Below, piece by piece: positions 9,101 to 15,040 of a stretch of DNA of 25,151 nt. Origin of the DNA: a virus. The notes under the pieces were generated by a model. That model did no database searches and was not told the DNA's origin. It worked only from the letters and a program-made list of their open reading frames with translations. The stretch is taken from positions 1 to 25,151 of the IMG/VR virus record IMGVR_UViG_3300024999_000367; one strand, 5' to 3'. Made by a program: the position numbers and the translations under genes. The stretch's first letter is position 1, and every line of letters starts with the position of its first letter.

Positions 9101-9722
9101 CTCCCCCTATGCCAGTTATTCCAGCTAAACCCAGGGTAGTATTACCTGCACCAATTAACATTTGAGTTAGCAATGAGGAGATGTTAGCAGAACCATTACC
9201 AAAAAAACCAGCACTGGGGGGTCTATTAGGATTATTATAATTATGATAAGGATTAGGACCACCAGAACTACTACGATATCTAACTGAACCCCCTTGGGTT
9301 CTATAGAAACTTCCACCAGAGGAACCAGCATTAATTCTGCTATATTGACTAGCTTCCTGTGTTCTTAAATCAAATAACTTCCTAGCCTCAAAAAACTCTC
9401 TATATAACAGGTTTATATTTTGTTGTCTAAGGGCAATTTCCTTAGATATTTTATTCTGATATTGTTGTGAAGCATTATTCATCCTTTGGTATAGTTGGTC
9501 CACTGCATCCTCTTGGTTCTTAAACTCATGACTAACATCTCTAGAGAGATCCTTGAATCTCTTTTTAAATAACTCAAGAGCACGAACTTGGGAATCATCA
9601 AAGATACCCCCTTTACGTGCTCCTGAGTTAATAACTCCCATTATATTAGTCATTTCTTTCTTAACTTGATTTAAACCTTCTAACAGTGGACCAAACTCAC
9701 CACGGGCAGATAAATTAGCCAT
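6102..9722 (-). CDS. Tail tape measure protein with lytic transglycosylase and M23 endopeptidase domains
   Basis: This is the longest gene in the window (1206 residues). The N-terminal third is helical and Gly/Ser/Asn-rich; the middle has Gly/Ala hydrophobic segments (about 605-725) as in tape measure proteins. Residues 839-934 form a soluble lytic transglycosylase domain: catalytic Glu864 in VIQAESSFNP, then GAMGLMQLMPGTAKSLG and AYNAGPGN. Residues 1000-1100 form an M23 metallopeptidase: His1007 and Asp1011 (HYGID), His1055 (YYAH) and HLH at 1091-1093. All expected residues are present in both. The protein sets tail length and probably opens the cell wall during DNA entry. I place the start at ATG 9722, with AGGGGG seven bases upstream, instead of an in-frame ATG at 9773 inside the preceding gene. 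Confidence 0.93.
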   Translation of the reverse strand: MANLSARGEFGPLLEGLNQVKKEMTNIMGVINSGARKGGIFDDSQVRALELFKKRFKDLSRDVSHEFKNQEDAVDQLYQRMNNASQQYQNKISKEIALRQQNINLLYREFFEARKLFDLRTQEASQYSRINAGSSGGSFYRTQGGSVRYRSSSGGPNPYHNYNNPNRPPSAGFFGNGSANISSLLTQMLIGAGNTTLGLAGITGIGGVLHAGYSNAYNRQVGSLDLAQRIRGSQYGGSAAKIYDKVSATGRIGGLGYTPQESWAMQQSYTMRAGILSDEQQYRMQKFSRSYGLQGDQTAAIMGQAMQVGATVTPRQFADMIAGSVEKSGMSPRILEVMDASVGLLTNLSTSLKAGDNRSILGYQTILDKVGTENNMPGLTGAQGASVVAGLAGPFQAGNYNSPWKWMGIRGMMSMNPEKYGKMDIYSILKASEEGLSNPDNVSGLASHLNNNIKDKGTRMVALRSWLQQGGKNYTLGQTEQLYDSTNGLQDFTKISSVTKQIESADSGSKFEENRKSDFGQQVLNTDADFKDALGKAGEPLLETVTGIKTAFAGLVISSNTLEEAFGKLAASNLGVDINTPEGGLMAQAAGKATGFAEQHPFLATGLGIGAFYGVKKLATKGISALKAGNVGGSSVSRMLGWAPGLGGLLSTGIAKLEGDSTGRSLMRGAGTAVGGYAGAMVPVPGFNLAASMGGAYIGNKVGGGVYDAGKWVANKIGDFFGASPAHAAELDSPKREIQKFRSENTDTLSRFKQKGTEELKRFQEYSSESMKKLSDSGDNSFTKLKDNVSTIMDKVYNEHRGIKEYIGDLWGRVDGTPSISGSNIGSGNRTLNKNYGKYSSLIEKYGNQFNIDPNLIAQVIQAESSFNPSATSHAGAMGLMQLMPGTAKSLGVTNAYDPEQNIMGGSKYLRQQLDAFGGDVGMALAAYNAGPGNASKWGKTWSQAQGNAFSETKKYVNGILSNYNAGSASFPVGNSSVLNGQLLNPVSGAKIPDGQWLAGRASTGRHYGIDLFANQGTPIQSTTAGTVSNVGWNKIGGWRAGITDAEGNYHYYAHMMNDPSKFLQKGQRVEAGQTIGYVGDTGDAKGTPYHLHYGIQTPNRNNGTEGWINPYPFLEKFNRNPTSTPSNTPANSPLPKLGPAFSGGLYSNAVQHSLDVNVNLGGEGANNLSNMDLATIKDLIANITNKAVKGYLDTMNSVNPTVLGW

Positions 9723-9733
9723 ACTTATACCCC

Positions 9734-10105
9734 CTATGGTGTCATATCTTCTGGGAATGTTATTTCTTCCCAATCCTCTTTTTTATATTTAGGTAAGTAT
9801 CTCTCCGATAATTTAGCGTCTTTAGCATCCATTTCTTCTTCATATTCTTCATAATTATCATCAACAAATACTTCTTTTTTACCCTCACGTTCCTCCAAAT
9901 CTAAATTATAATGCTCTATATCAAGATTTATTTGTTCCCAAGTAAGATCTAAGATTCTAGGATCAGTAGGGGGTAAATTGCCGTATAGCTTTCTTATCCA
10001 CCAAAGCCTACGTTGTTTGGGTTGCTTGGCTATCTCCCTCAGATTTCTGTTTGATATCTTTGCGAAAGGAGTCCTGCCATACCTCGTACTTCTCATACAC
10101 TTCAT
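9734..10105 (-). CDS. Tail assembly chaperone, second frame (probable frameshift extension)
   Basis: This reading frame overlaps the 3' end of the upstream chaperone gene by 98 bases and is shifted +1 (equivalently -2) relative to it. Its first ATG (10105) has no ribosome binding site, and the frame is closed by TAA a short way upstream, so a shift must occur between about 10120 and 10008. The protein part has RRLWWIRKLYGNLPPTDPRI and LTWEQINLDIEHYNLD, then an acidic tail (YEEYEEEMDAKDAK). The PPTDPR..LT.EQ pattern is typical of the C-terminal extension of tail assembly chaperones (lambda gpT-like role). It would be made as a minor fusion to the upstream protein and help fold or wrap the tape measure protein. 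It ends 11 bases before the tape measure start. Confidence 0.7.
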   Translation of the reverse strand: MKCMRSTRYGRTPFAKISNRNLREIAKQPKQRRLWWIRKLYGNLPPTDPRILDLTWEQINLDIEHYNLDLEEREGKKEVFVDDNYEEYEEEMDAKDAKLSERYLPKYKKEDWEEITFPEDMTP

Positions 10106-10457
10106 ATAACAAGTCAGTATCTGTTATAGCTTCTAGATTCAACAGCCACTCAGGGCATTTTACCATACAAACCTGTAAGGTAGCTAATACATGGGCCATA
10201 AATTTTATAGTACTATCTACTAACTCAATGTTTATGACTCCTGCTTCTCTGAGTATCTCAGATTTAATGGCACCCATTCTCATATAATCCTTAACACTAG
10301 GTCTCTTAAATTCTACTAAACCTTTGTATACGTATCCACTTGTAGAGGTATAATCAATAGGAACTTGCTCACGTTTTAGTGTACCTAAATTAATTTCGTC
10401 TGATTGCTCCATTAGTTTTTGAACCATAGCTAAATTTTCTTTATTCTGTACGGCCAC
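10008..10457 (-). CDS. Tail assembly chaperone (lambda gpG / XkdN-like role)
   Basis: This 149-residue protein starts at GTG 10457 with GGGTGGAT six bases upstream. It has LVEFKRPSVKDYMRMGAIKS in the middle and CPEWLLNLEAITDTDLLYEV and YEKYEVWQDSF near the end. The pattern of FxRP, WL, D-x-DLLxEVYxxY-x-x-W marks tail assembly chaperones that lie between tube and tape measure genes in myo- and siphophages. It is not part of the virion in known cases and acts on the tape measure protein. A second frame overlaps the 3' end (see next gene upstream in coordinates) and the two are probably joined by ribosomal frameshifting. Expression relative to the tube gene is probably reduced by the hairpin just upstream. 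Confidence 0.85.
   Translation of the reverse strand: MAVQNKENLAMVQKLMEQSDEINLGTLKREQVPIDYTSTSGYVYKGLVEFKRPSVKDYMRMGAIKSEILREAGVINIELVDSTIKFMAHVLATLQVCMVKCPEWLLNLEAITDTDLLYEVYEKYEVWQDSFRKDIKQKSEGDSQATQTT
10064..10067 (-). promoter_or_regulatory. Candidate +1 frameshift site (UUU C before a CGC codon)
   Basis: In the chaperone overlap the upstream frame reads TCC TTT CGC AAA GAT. A Phe tRNA on TTT can re-pair with TTC after sliding one base forward, entering the second frame, and CGC may be decoded slowly in this AGA-rich genome. A nearby AAA G at 10061-10058 could also permit a +1 slide. I cannot tell which site is used. Confidence 0.35.
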
Positions 10458-10478
10458 CTAAATCCACCCTTTCTCTTT

Positions 10479-10530
10479 TTTATATCAAATAGGCTCTTCT
10501 ATTAAAATAGAAGAGCCTATTTGATATAAA
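10479..10530. other. 25-bp perfect inverted repeat between tube and chaperone genes
   Basis: Arms 10479-10503 and 10506-10530 pair without a mismatch; the core is AGGCTCTTCTA with its complement. In the direction of transcription the 3' arm is followed by A-rich sequence, not by U residues, so it is not a standard rho-independent terminator. It ends about 15 bases before the chaperone ribosome binding site. Likely roles are an RNase III processing site or an mRNA attenuator or stabiliser that separates the abundant tube message from the chaperone message. Confidence 0.75.
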
Positions 10531-10561
10531 TAAATTCAATTGTTCAAAACATTCGCTTATT

Positions 10562-10993
10562 TTAGTCTTCAGTAGATCCTATATAGGAATCAAGATAAAC
10601 CCAGGTGGCATTCTCTCCTGAGATTGAGTTAACTCTGAAGTGCTCACTGTATTCTTGTAAAGAACACCCAGAATAGGTCATAATGGTAGCACCGGATTGC
10701 TTATCTGATATTACAATATTTATAACATCTAGATTTAGAATACCTTTACCTAATGCTGCCAGACCCAGTTCTTTTAGAGACTTGGTACGTATTCTAAATT
10801 TATCCAGAGTTATAGAACCCTCATATCGTAATGCTACATGCTCTTGAGGCATTATACTACCAATCTCGTATATACCGTCCTGATTAAATGACCTACGTGC
10901 GTCAATAGATTGAGCACGTCCTATTTCTCTACCTCCAATCATCAACTTTATAATATGACCAGAGACTACAGTTTGGGTAGCTTGAGTGGACAT
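10562..10993 (-). CDS. Tail tube protein
   Basis: This 143-residue protein follows the sheath gene by 12 bases and has the size and layout of contractile-tail tube proteins. It has a GHIIKLMIGGREIGRAQSID start, a central VALRYEGSITLDKFRI strand region, and a C-terminal GENATWVYLDSYIG. The early G-x-x-IGR-x-QS-x-x and YEGSI strands fit the tube fold of XkdM-type proteins in Gram-positive myophages. It forms the inner tube through which DNA passes. The start ATG 10993 has AAGGAGGTG upstream, among the strongest binding sites in the window, consistent with high expression. A long hairpin follows the gene. Confidence 0.88.
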   Translation of the reverse strand: MSTQATQTVVSGHIIKLMIGGREIGRAQSIDARRSFNQDGIYEIGSIMPQEHVALRYEGSITLDKFRIRTKSLKELGLAALGKGILNLDVINIVISDKQSGATIMTYSGCSLQEYSEHFRVNSISGENATWVYLDSYIGSTED

Positions 10994-11005
10994 TTAAGCA
11001 CCTCC

Positions 11006-12112
11006 TTATAAGGTAAAGTGAGAAGTAATTAAAAAGTTATTAATTGGTAATGTAGGTGACCCTTCCCAGTCTAAAGAAAATTGAGTACCATATTTGGTGA
11101 TTCTGACAGATTCTTTAATGTAGGAGGATATCCACCCCAGTTTTAGAAATCCTTCAATCATGGCTATAGCATCAGCATACATGGAAATTTCTATATTTGC
11201 TACGCCCGCTTTGCCAATATATTTTTCCTCAAAGAAATCTCTTAAGTTCCTGGACATCGTAACTTTTAAAGTAGAAACTGATAATTCGTTTTGGGTTAAG
11301 TCCTCACTAGTGGAACAAGTCACCCCTTGTACTATTCTATAACCTTTTCCACGCACAACCTCTACAGGGGCAATACCAGACTCTAATAAAGTTTCAATAT
11401 CTGTATCACTATATATTTTTTCTATATTAGAAAATCTGACATATTTATATGTTAAAGGTTCTTCAGGATTCTGACCAGCCCACATTCCTGCGTATGCTGC
11501 TGCTAAGTAAGTAGAGGATTGTAACACTTGAGCACCAGTAGCATCCGGATAATACACCCCAGGAGTAGCCAGCATTGCGTACTCAGTATTGATAGCTGTT
11601 TGTAAGGCCACCACCGCTGAAGTAGCTAATCCCGTAGTATGCCCATAGAATGCACGTCTTTCTCTCCTGGATTTAGTAGTAGACATTGCCGTAATATGAG
11701 TCTGGACTTTAGTTTGTATTGCAGCAGTATCCGTTGCCAATATAATACCATCTATAAACTCTTTCTCCAATAGATCGATAGCTGCTTGCCATTGAACATC
11801 AGTAGGTACTACTGGAGTTACCTCGTCATCTACCGCCACTACAGACACCCCAATAAGATCAGCACCGTGTGCCCAAGCAATATTCATATGATCTAATAAA
11901 GCATTACTACCCAAAGCAGCTTTAGCATCAGCGGGTGAATTAAAATACACCACTGTACCAGGACTCACCGTGGACGAAGGTGAAGCTACTCCTATAGCTG
12001 CTAAGACATTAAAGGCTCCCAAGGATATAGGAATCATATTTGATGTATCTACAGTAGAATAGGAACCCGGTCTTTTAATAGATGCCCCACCAAAACTTAT
12101 ATTAATAGACAT
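11006..12112 (-). CDS. Tail sheath protein
   Basis: This 368-residue protein is a contractile-tail sheath. It opens with SFGGASIKRPGSYSTVDTS and VLAAIGVAS, continues with NSPADAKAALG, IAWAHGADLIGVSVVAVDD, and EFIDGIILATDTAAIQTKVQ, and has CTSEDLTQNELSVSTLKV and MSRNLRDFFEEKYIG toward the C-terminus. These match the order of the sheath family (N-terminal RPG..S, AAI-x-G, then a DNRxVxDxIRxFF-like C-terminal region). It is short compared with T4 gp18 (about 660 residues) and close to compact sheaths of Gram-positive phages. Sheath contraction drives the tube through the envelope. The start ATG 12112 has GGGGGG six bases upstream. Confidence 0.93.
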   Translation of the reverse strand: MSINISFGGASIKRPGSYSTVDTSNMIPISLGAFNVLAAIGVASPSSTVSPGTVVYFNSPADAKAALGSNALLDHMNIAWAHGADLIGVSVVAVDDEVTPVVPTDVQWQAAIDLLEKEFIDGIILATDTAAIQTKVQTHITAMSTTKSRRERRAFYGHTTGLATSAVVALQTAINTEYAMLATPGVYYPDATGAQVLQSSTYLAAAYAGMWAGQNPEEPLTYKYVRFSNIEKIYSDTDIETLLESGIAPVEVVRGKGYRIVQGVTCSTSEDLTQNELSVSTLKVTMSRNLRDFFEEKYIGKAGVANIEISMYADAIAMIEGFLKLGWISSYIKESVRITKYGTQFSLDWEGSPTLPINNFLITSHFTL

Positions 12113-12125
12113 TTATATCCCCCCA

Positions 12126-12314
12126 TTACTTATATCTCTTATTAGATTGAAACCGTAAACACTCTAACCAGTTTTCCACACTTTTTTCAGATAATAATTC
12201 CGGGTCTTGGGTAGTTTCATATTTAAAACTTGCGATAAGACCGGGATTAATATCCTTAATTATATCTAATTGTAAAAATTCTTCTAAAGAAATATCTTCT
12301 ATTGACTCTTTCAT
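12126..12314 (-). CDS. Small acidic protein between tail terminator and sheath genes, unknown
   Basis: This is a 62-residue, mostly helical protein (SLEEFLQLDIIKDI, SVENWLECLRFQSNKRYK) that I do not recognise. Its ATG 12314 directly follows the stop codon of the tail terminator gene (TAA ATG), and its strong binding site AAGGAGGA lies inside the last codons of that gene, so the two are translationally coupled. The good binding site and tight packing support a real gene. Its position suggests a tail-completion or assembly role, which is only inference. Confidence 0.65.
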   Translation of the reverse strand: MKESIEDISLEEFLQLDIIKDINPGLIASFKYETTQDPELLSEKSVENWLECLRFQSNKRYK

Positions 12315-13151
12315 TTATAATCCTCCTTCCTCTATAAATTCTTCAACAAATTGAACCGTATTTTCTGTAATAGATTGCGAATTGATACAAGACAAGGTTA
12401 AAGCCCTGCGATACACAAATTCAGGAAAATATTTAGGTAAATGTTCTAAATCCATGCCACCTAAAACTTGTTTTGTTAATCCCTGACTATATAAAAATAA
12501 TCTGCCTGACATAAACATCCACTTTAGTAGATGATAAAGTTGGACAGTTAAATCTGCATTATTAGAAATAGCTTCCACTCGGTACCTAGAAGAAAAACTA
12601 GTAGTAAACATCTCATCTGCAGTACTGTAATAAGTGTAAGATACATCCAGGACTGTCTCACATTCAGTAACGGTAAAATTACCATTTAGAAAAAAATCAT
12701 TACAAGTAATACCAACTATACCTTTTTCGTGATTTTGTATCTCATAATCGACATAGGGTAATATTTGAGTTACATCCTCTAGGGGTTTATGTGTAGTTTG
12801 TATATAGGGATAAGGACATATTCTCGGATTATACAGAACAGGTAGGGTTTCAGTATGCGAATCTACTTCATAATTATCTAGTCCCCCGTAATCCCCTAAA
12901 GACTCCTCCATTTCATCCTCATTTCCTAAAAATATACAGAAACAAGGGATATCTAGAGGATTTCTAGGAAACCCTATCTTTACTGGGATCTTGTTGTCTG
13001 ATATAAAAGTTATAAGATTAGATATATCTTGAGGAGCCATTCGTAATATCTTACTTATTAATGTAGTATTGGACCTCAACTCCGTCAATTTATTGTGTAT
13101 TAAGGTTGATAATATGTTCTCGATTATAGGAATCACTCTATTGGCCCCCAT
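12315..13151 (-). CDS. Probable tail terminator / neck protein
   Basis: This 278-residue protein has an N-terminal helical region (IPIIENILSTLIHNKLTELR), a central region rich in short strands (FPRNPLDIPCFCIFLGNEDE), and a later mixed region with LTVQLYHLLKWMFMSG. In this position, between head closure and sheath, contractile phages encode the tail terminator that caps the tube and sheath. The LP-x-x-IP-x-x-x-I-x-LGxE pattern fits proteins of that role in Gram-positive phages. Start choice is open: ATG 13151 has no binding site, while an in-frame GTG at 13136 has GGGGG eight bases upstream and overlaps the upstream stop as GTGA, which would give 273 residues. I favour the GTG but list the longer frame. 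Function is inferred mainly from gene order. Confidence 0.65.
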   Translation of the reverse strand: MGANRVIPIIENILSTLIHNKLTELRSNTTLISKILRMAPQDISNLITFISDNKIPVKIGFPRNPLDIPCFCIFLGNEDEMEESLGDYGGLDNYEVDSHTETLPVLYNPRICPYPYIQTTHKPLEDVTQILPYVDYEIQNHEKGIVGITCNDFFLNGNFTVTECETVLDVSYTYYSTADEMFTTSFSSRYRVEAISNNADLTVQLYHLLKWMFMSGRLFLYSQGLTKQVLGGMDLEHLPKYFPEFVYRRALTLSCINSQSITENTVQFVEEFIEEGGL

Positions 13152-13315
13152 TTCGGGAAGTTTTTCTTGGTCATATTATTTACGGGTTTACTGTCTAAAT
13201 GCTCTGACATATCCTTAAATATGTCCACATCATCTTCTTTTTCTCCTGAGTTGTATAGTGATTGAGTAAGATGCTCTATCAATTCATCTAGACCTGTTAA
13301 TTTAAATTCTATCAT
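13133..13315 (-). CDS. Mini-protein in the neck region, possible remnant of an HK97 gp10-like protein
   Basis: This is a 60-residue open frame starting at ATG 13315, which overlaps the stop of the head closure gene (ATGA). It begins MIEFKLTGLDELIEHL, the kind of start seen in HK97 gp10-like neck proteins, but ends after a charged linker where full-length relatives continue to about 120-150 residues. It overlaps the tail terminator gene at its 3' end. The ribosome binding site is weak (GGATAAC), so translation probably depends on coupling. It may be a shortened, still useful protein or a decayed one. Identification by first residues and position only. Confidence 0.5.
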   Translation of the reverse strand: MIEFKLTGLDELIEHLTQSLYNSGEKEDDVDIFKDMSEHLDSKPVNNMTKKNFPKWGPIE

Positions 13316-13974
13316 GTTGTAAAGTTATCCCGTTTTATTTTAAATTGCTTAGGAAGAGGTGCGAAATAGTCCAGACCCCCAGCCCCTCTAATATATGTAC
13401 CTCTAATTTCGTGTATTACATTTGTTACTATATACACTGGATAAGTTATATACAAAACTGAATAATTGACTCCCTCCTGGGGATCTGCTGAGTTCCATAT
13501 AACTTGTTTATTATCTTCTGGTTTAACTAGAACATCTTCTTCTATTTTATACAGATTGTTTATCTGGCGGACGACCAGTAATTGTTTGCAGGAAAACTTT
13601 AATCTATCTTCCCCACGTACCAGTATTTCTGAAAATTTAGTGTTAAAGTCTAAAAAGGTAAATTTATCTCTATAACCTATCTCATGGATAGTTTTAGATG
13701 TGAGATATGCATGCCCTGTTTCTAATAAACCTTGACGCTCTTGCTCTTTCTGCCCAGAGATACCAGCAACTGCAACCTTTATCTTAGTGGGGTTTAGATA
13801 TATATAACCCTTCCCATAACAAGCCGGACAGTCGAATTGTGGCTGACCAGATTCTAGGTTATAACAAGAACAAAACATAGCTTGCTCCCAGATGGCAGTA
13901 TACCCTTTAGACTCAATAAACTCATCAAATTGAGCAGGTTTAAAATCTACCCTTGGGGTAAAATCCATTCCCAT
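13312..13974 (-). CDS. Head closure / head-tail joining protein with Cys4 zinc-knuckle-like motif
   Basis: This 220-residue protein carries CSC at residues 35-37 and CPACYGKGY at 49-57, giving four cysteines spaced C-x-C-x11-C-x2-C that could bind zinc. The CPxCxGxG part resembles DnaJ-type zinc knuckles, and I associate this motif near the N-terminus with head closure or head-tail joining proteins in phages of Gram-positive bacteria. The remainder is beta-rich (FTFLDFNTKFSEILVRGEDRL). It sits between the connector and the tail terminator, where such a stopper would be expected. ATG 13974 has GGGGG six bases upstream. Zinc binding and the closure role are inferred. Confidence 0.6.
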   Translation of the reverse strand: MGMDFTPRVDFKPAQFDEFIESKGYTAIWEQAMFCSCYNLESGQPQFDCPACYGKGYIYLNPTKIKVAVAGISGQKEQERQGLLETGHAYLTSKTIHEIGYRDKFTFLDFNTKFSEILVRGEDRLKFSCKQLLVVRQINNLYKIEEDVLVKPEDNKQVIWNSADPQEGVNYSVLYITYPVYIVTNVIHEIRGTYIRGAGGLDYFAPLPKQFKIKRDNFTT

Positions 13975-13985
13975 ATTTATACCCC

Positions 13986-14726
13986 CTATACAACTACCAT
14001 ATTAAGACCAAGATAGGTGTCTTTTAAGGTTTTCTCTAGTTCACGCAAATCATCAGTATAGGTCTTGATACGGGCACCTGCACCAGTGAATTCAGGGGAT
14101 TGTGTAGTACCAATAGATTGTGATAAACCATCTAGGCTAATAGTCTGGTTAGCAATACCTGCACCTATGATAAGGTCACCCCAGACTTGTAATACACCTA
14201 CAGAAGCCCTTTTCATAATATACTCCCCTAAATCATCTGGTATTTCTGATTCCATACCAGCTTTATATGAAACATTCCACATTTGAGGAGCATGATTATA
14301 TAATCCAAGTATCATTGGCATAAATGAACCCGATTGAGTAAGTACCATGCCTCCAGTAGACCCTGAAGTAGGAAATATCTGCAGTTGGCCGGATATATCA
14401 GTCGTTCTAAACCATTCTTTAGGAATATCCAACATCTTCTGTTCTCCAAAGTACATGCTGAGATTAGTAACTTCTATTATGGGCTTCTTATATAATTGAA
14501 TATATCCCCAATTCATAAATTCATTAGCATAGTAGTCATGCTTTTCTTTTTCTATATCTATGGGATTAATAACTATTTGAAGCATCCTTTGGGTTTTTTG
14601 TATAGCAGCATCTACATAATGCTGTAATAGACCCTCTTTCATTTTATTTCCGTATATATCTTGAAGAGGAATACCAAATAAGTAATTATCCCTAAGGAAA
14701 TCGGTGTTTAAATCTGTAGCCTTCAT
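13986..14726 (-). CDS. Head-tail connector / adaptor protein
   Basis: This 246-residue protein begins with an extended start and then the helix LLQHYVDAAIQKTQRMLQIV at residues 33-52, followed by NPIDIEKEKHDYY and YIQLYKKPIIEVTNLSMYFG. Its second half has IPDDLGEYIMKRASVGVLQV and an amphipathic C-terminal helix (DDLRELEKTLKD). A helix rich in A/Q followed by KKPIIEV-type strands is typical of adaptors that dock on the portal underside in phages with HK97-like or SPO1-like heads. It is the second gene after the capsid gene, the usual place. ATG 14726 has AGGGTGAT upstream. Adaptor is the best reading, not proved. Confidence 0.65.
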   Translation of the reverse strand: MKATDLNTDFLRDNYLFGIPLQDIYGNKMKEGLLQHYVDAAIQKTQRMLQIVINPIDIEKEKHDYYANEFMNWGYIQLYKKPIIEVTNLSMYFGEQKMLDIPKEWFRTTDISGQLQIFPTSGSTGGMVLTQSGSFMPMILGLYNHAPQMWNVSYKAGMESEIPDDLGEYIMKRASVGVLQVWGDLIIGAGIANQTISLDGLSQSIGTTQSPEFTGAGARIKTYTDDLRELEKTLKDTYLGLNMVVV

Positions 14727-14730
14727 ATTA

Positions 14731-14961
14731 TCACCCTAATTCTATAGGTTTTCTTATAGTTTCAATTTCTACTTTAGTTTCAGTACTATCCTCAGGCTCA
14801 CTCTCTTCAATTTTTACTTCACAGAACCCAGGTAGCTTTAATATTTCCCTATATAATTCTCCAGACTCTATAGTACCTATCCCTTCAATGTCAAACAGCA
14901 CTATTTCACTAGATATAACTACCTTATGCCCGGCGAAACTTTCATTTTTAATTACAGGCAC
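14731..14961 (-). CDS. Small protein downstream of the capsid gene, unknown
   Basis: This 76-residue protein starts at GTG 14961 with a strong AAGGAGG seven bases upstream; the binding site lies just past the capsid-gene terminator, so it is served by read-through. Predicted strands (HKVVISSEIVLFDIEGIGTI) and an acidic C-terminal half (KIEESEPEDSTETKVEIETI). In many phages a short protein of this sort follows the capsid gene and acts as a head decoration or completion protein, but I see no family motif that says so here. Confidence 0.6.
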   Translation of the reverse strand: MPVIKNESFAGHKVVISSEIVLFDIEGIGTIESGELYREILKLPGFCEVKIEESEPEDSTETKVEIETIRKPIELG

Positions 14962-14980
14962 TATAATACCTCCTTATAGT

Positions 14981-15023
14981 AAAAAGAGGTGTATAAAGAG
15001 TATTACTCTCTGTACACCTCTTT
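14981..15023 (-). terminator. Rho-independent terminator after the major capsid gene
   Basis: On the transcribed strand the arms AAAGAGGTGTA and TACACCTCTTT pair fully, an inner stem of five more base pairs (AGAGT/ACTCT at the centre) extends it with a small internal mismatch, and the stem is followed by TT, giving a run of five U residues. It lies 18 bases after the capsid stop codon and directly before the ribosome binding site of the next gene. It probably lowers expression of the neck and tail genes relative to the capsid protein. Confidence 0.88.
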
Positions 15024-15040
15024 AGTAGTTTCAATTTTAA

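Noticed and set aside
9723-9773. Longer start for the tape measure gene at ATG 9773
   Set aside because: It lies within the chaperone gene and has no binding site, while ATG 9722 has AGGGGG at the correct distance.
10479-10530. Reading the tube/chaperone hairpin as a normal terminator
   Set aside because: On the transcribed strand it is followed by A-rich and not U-rich sequence, so I list it as an inverted repeat of another type.
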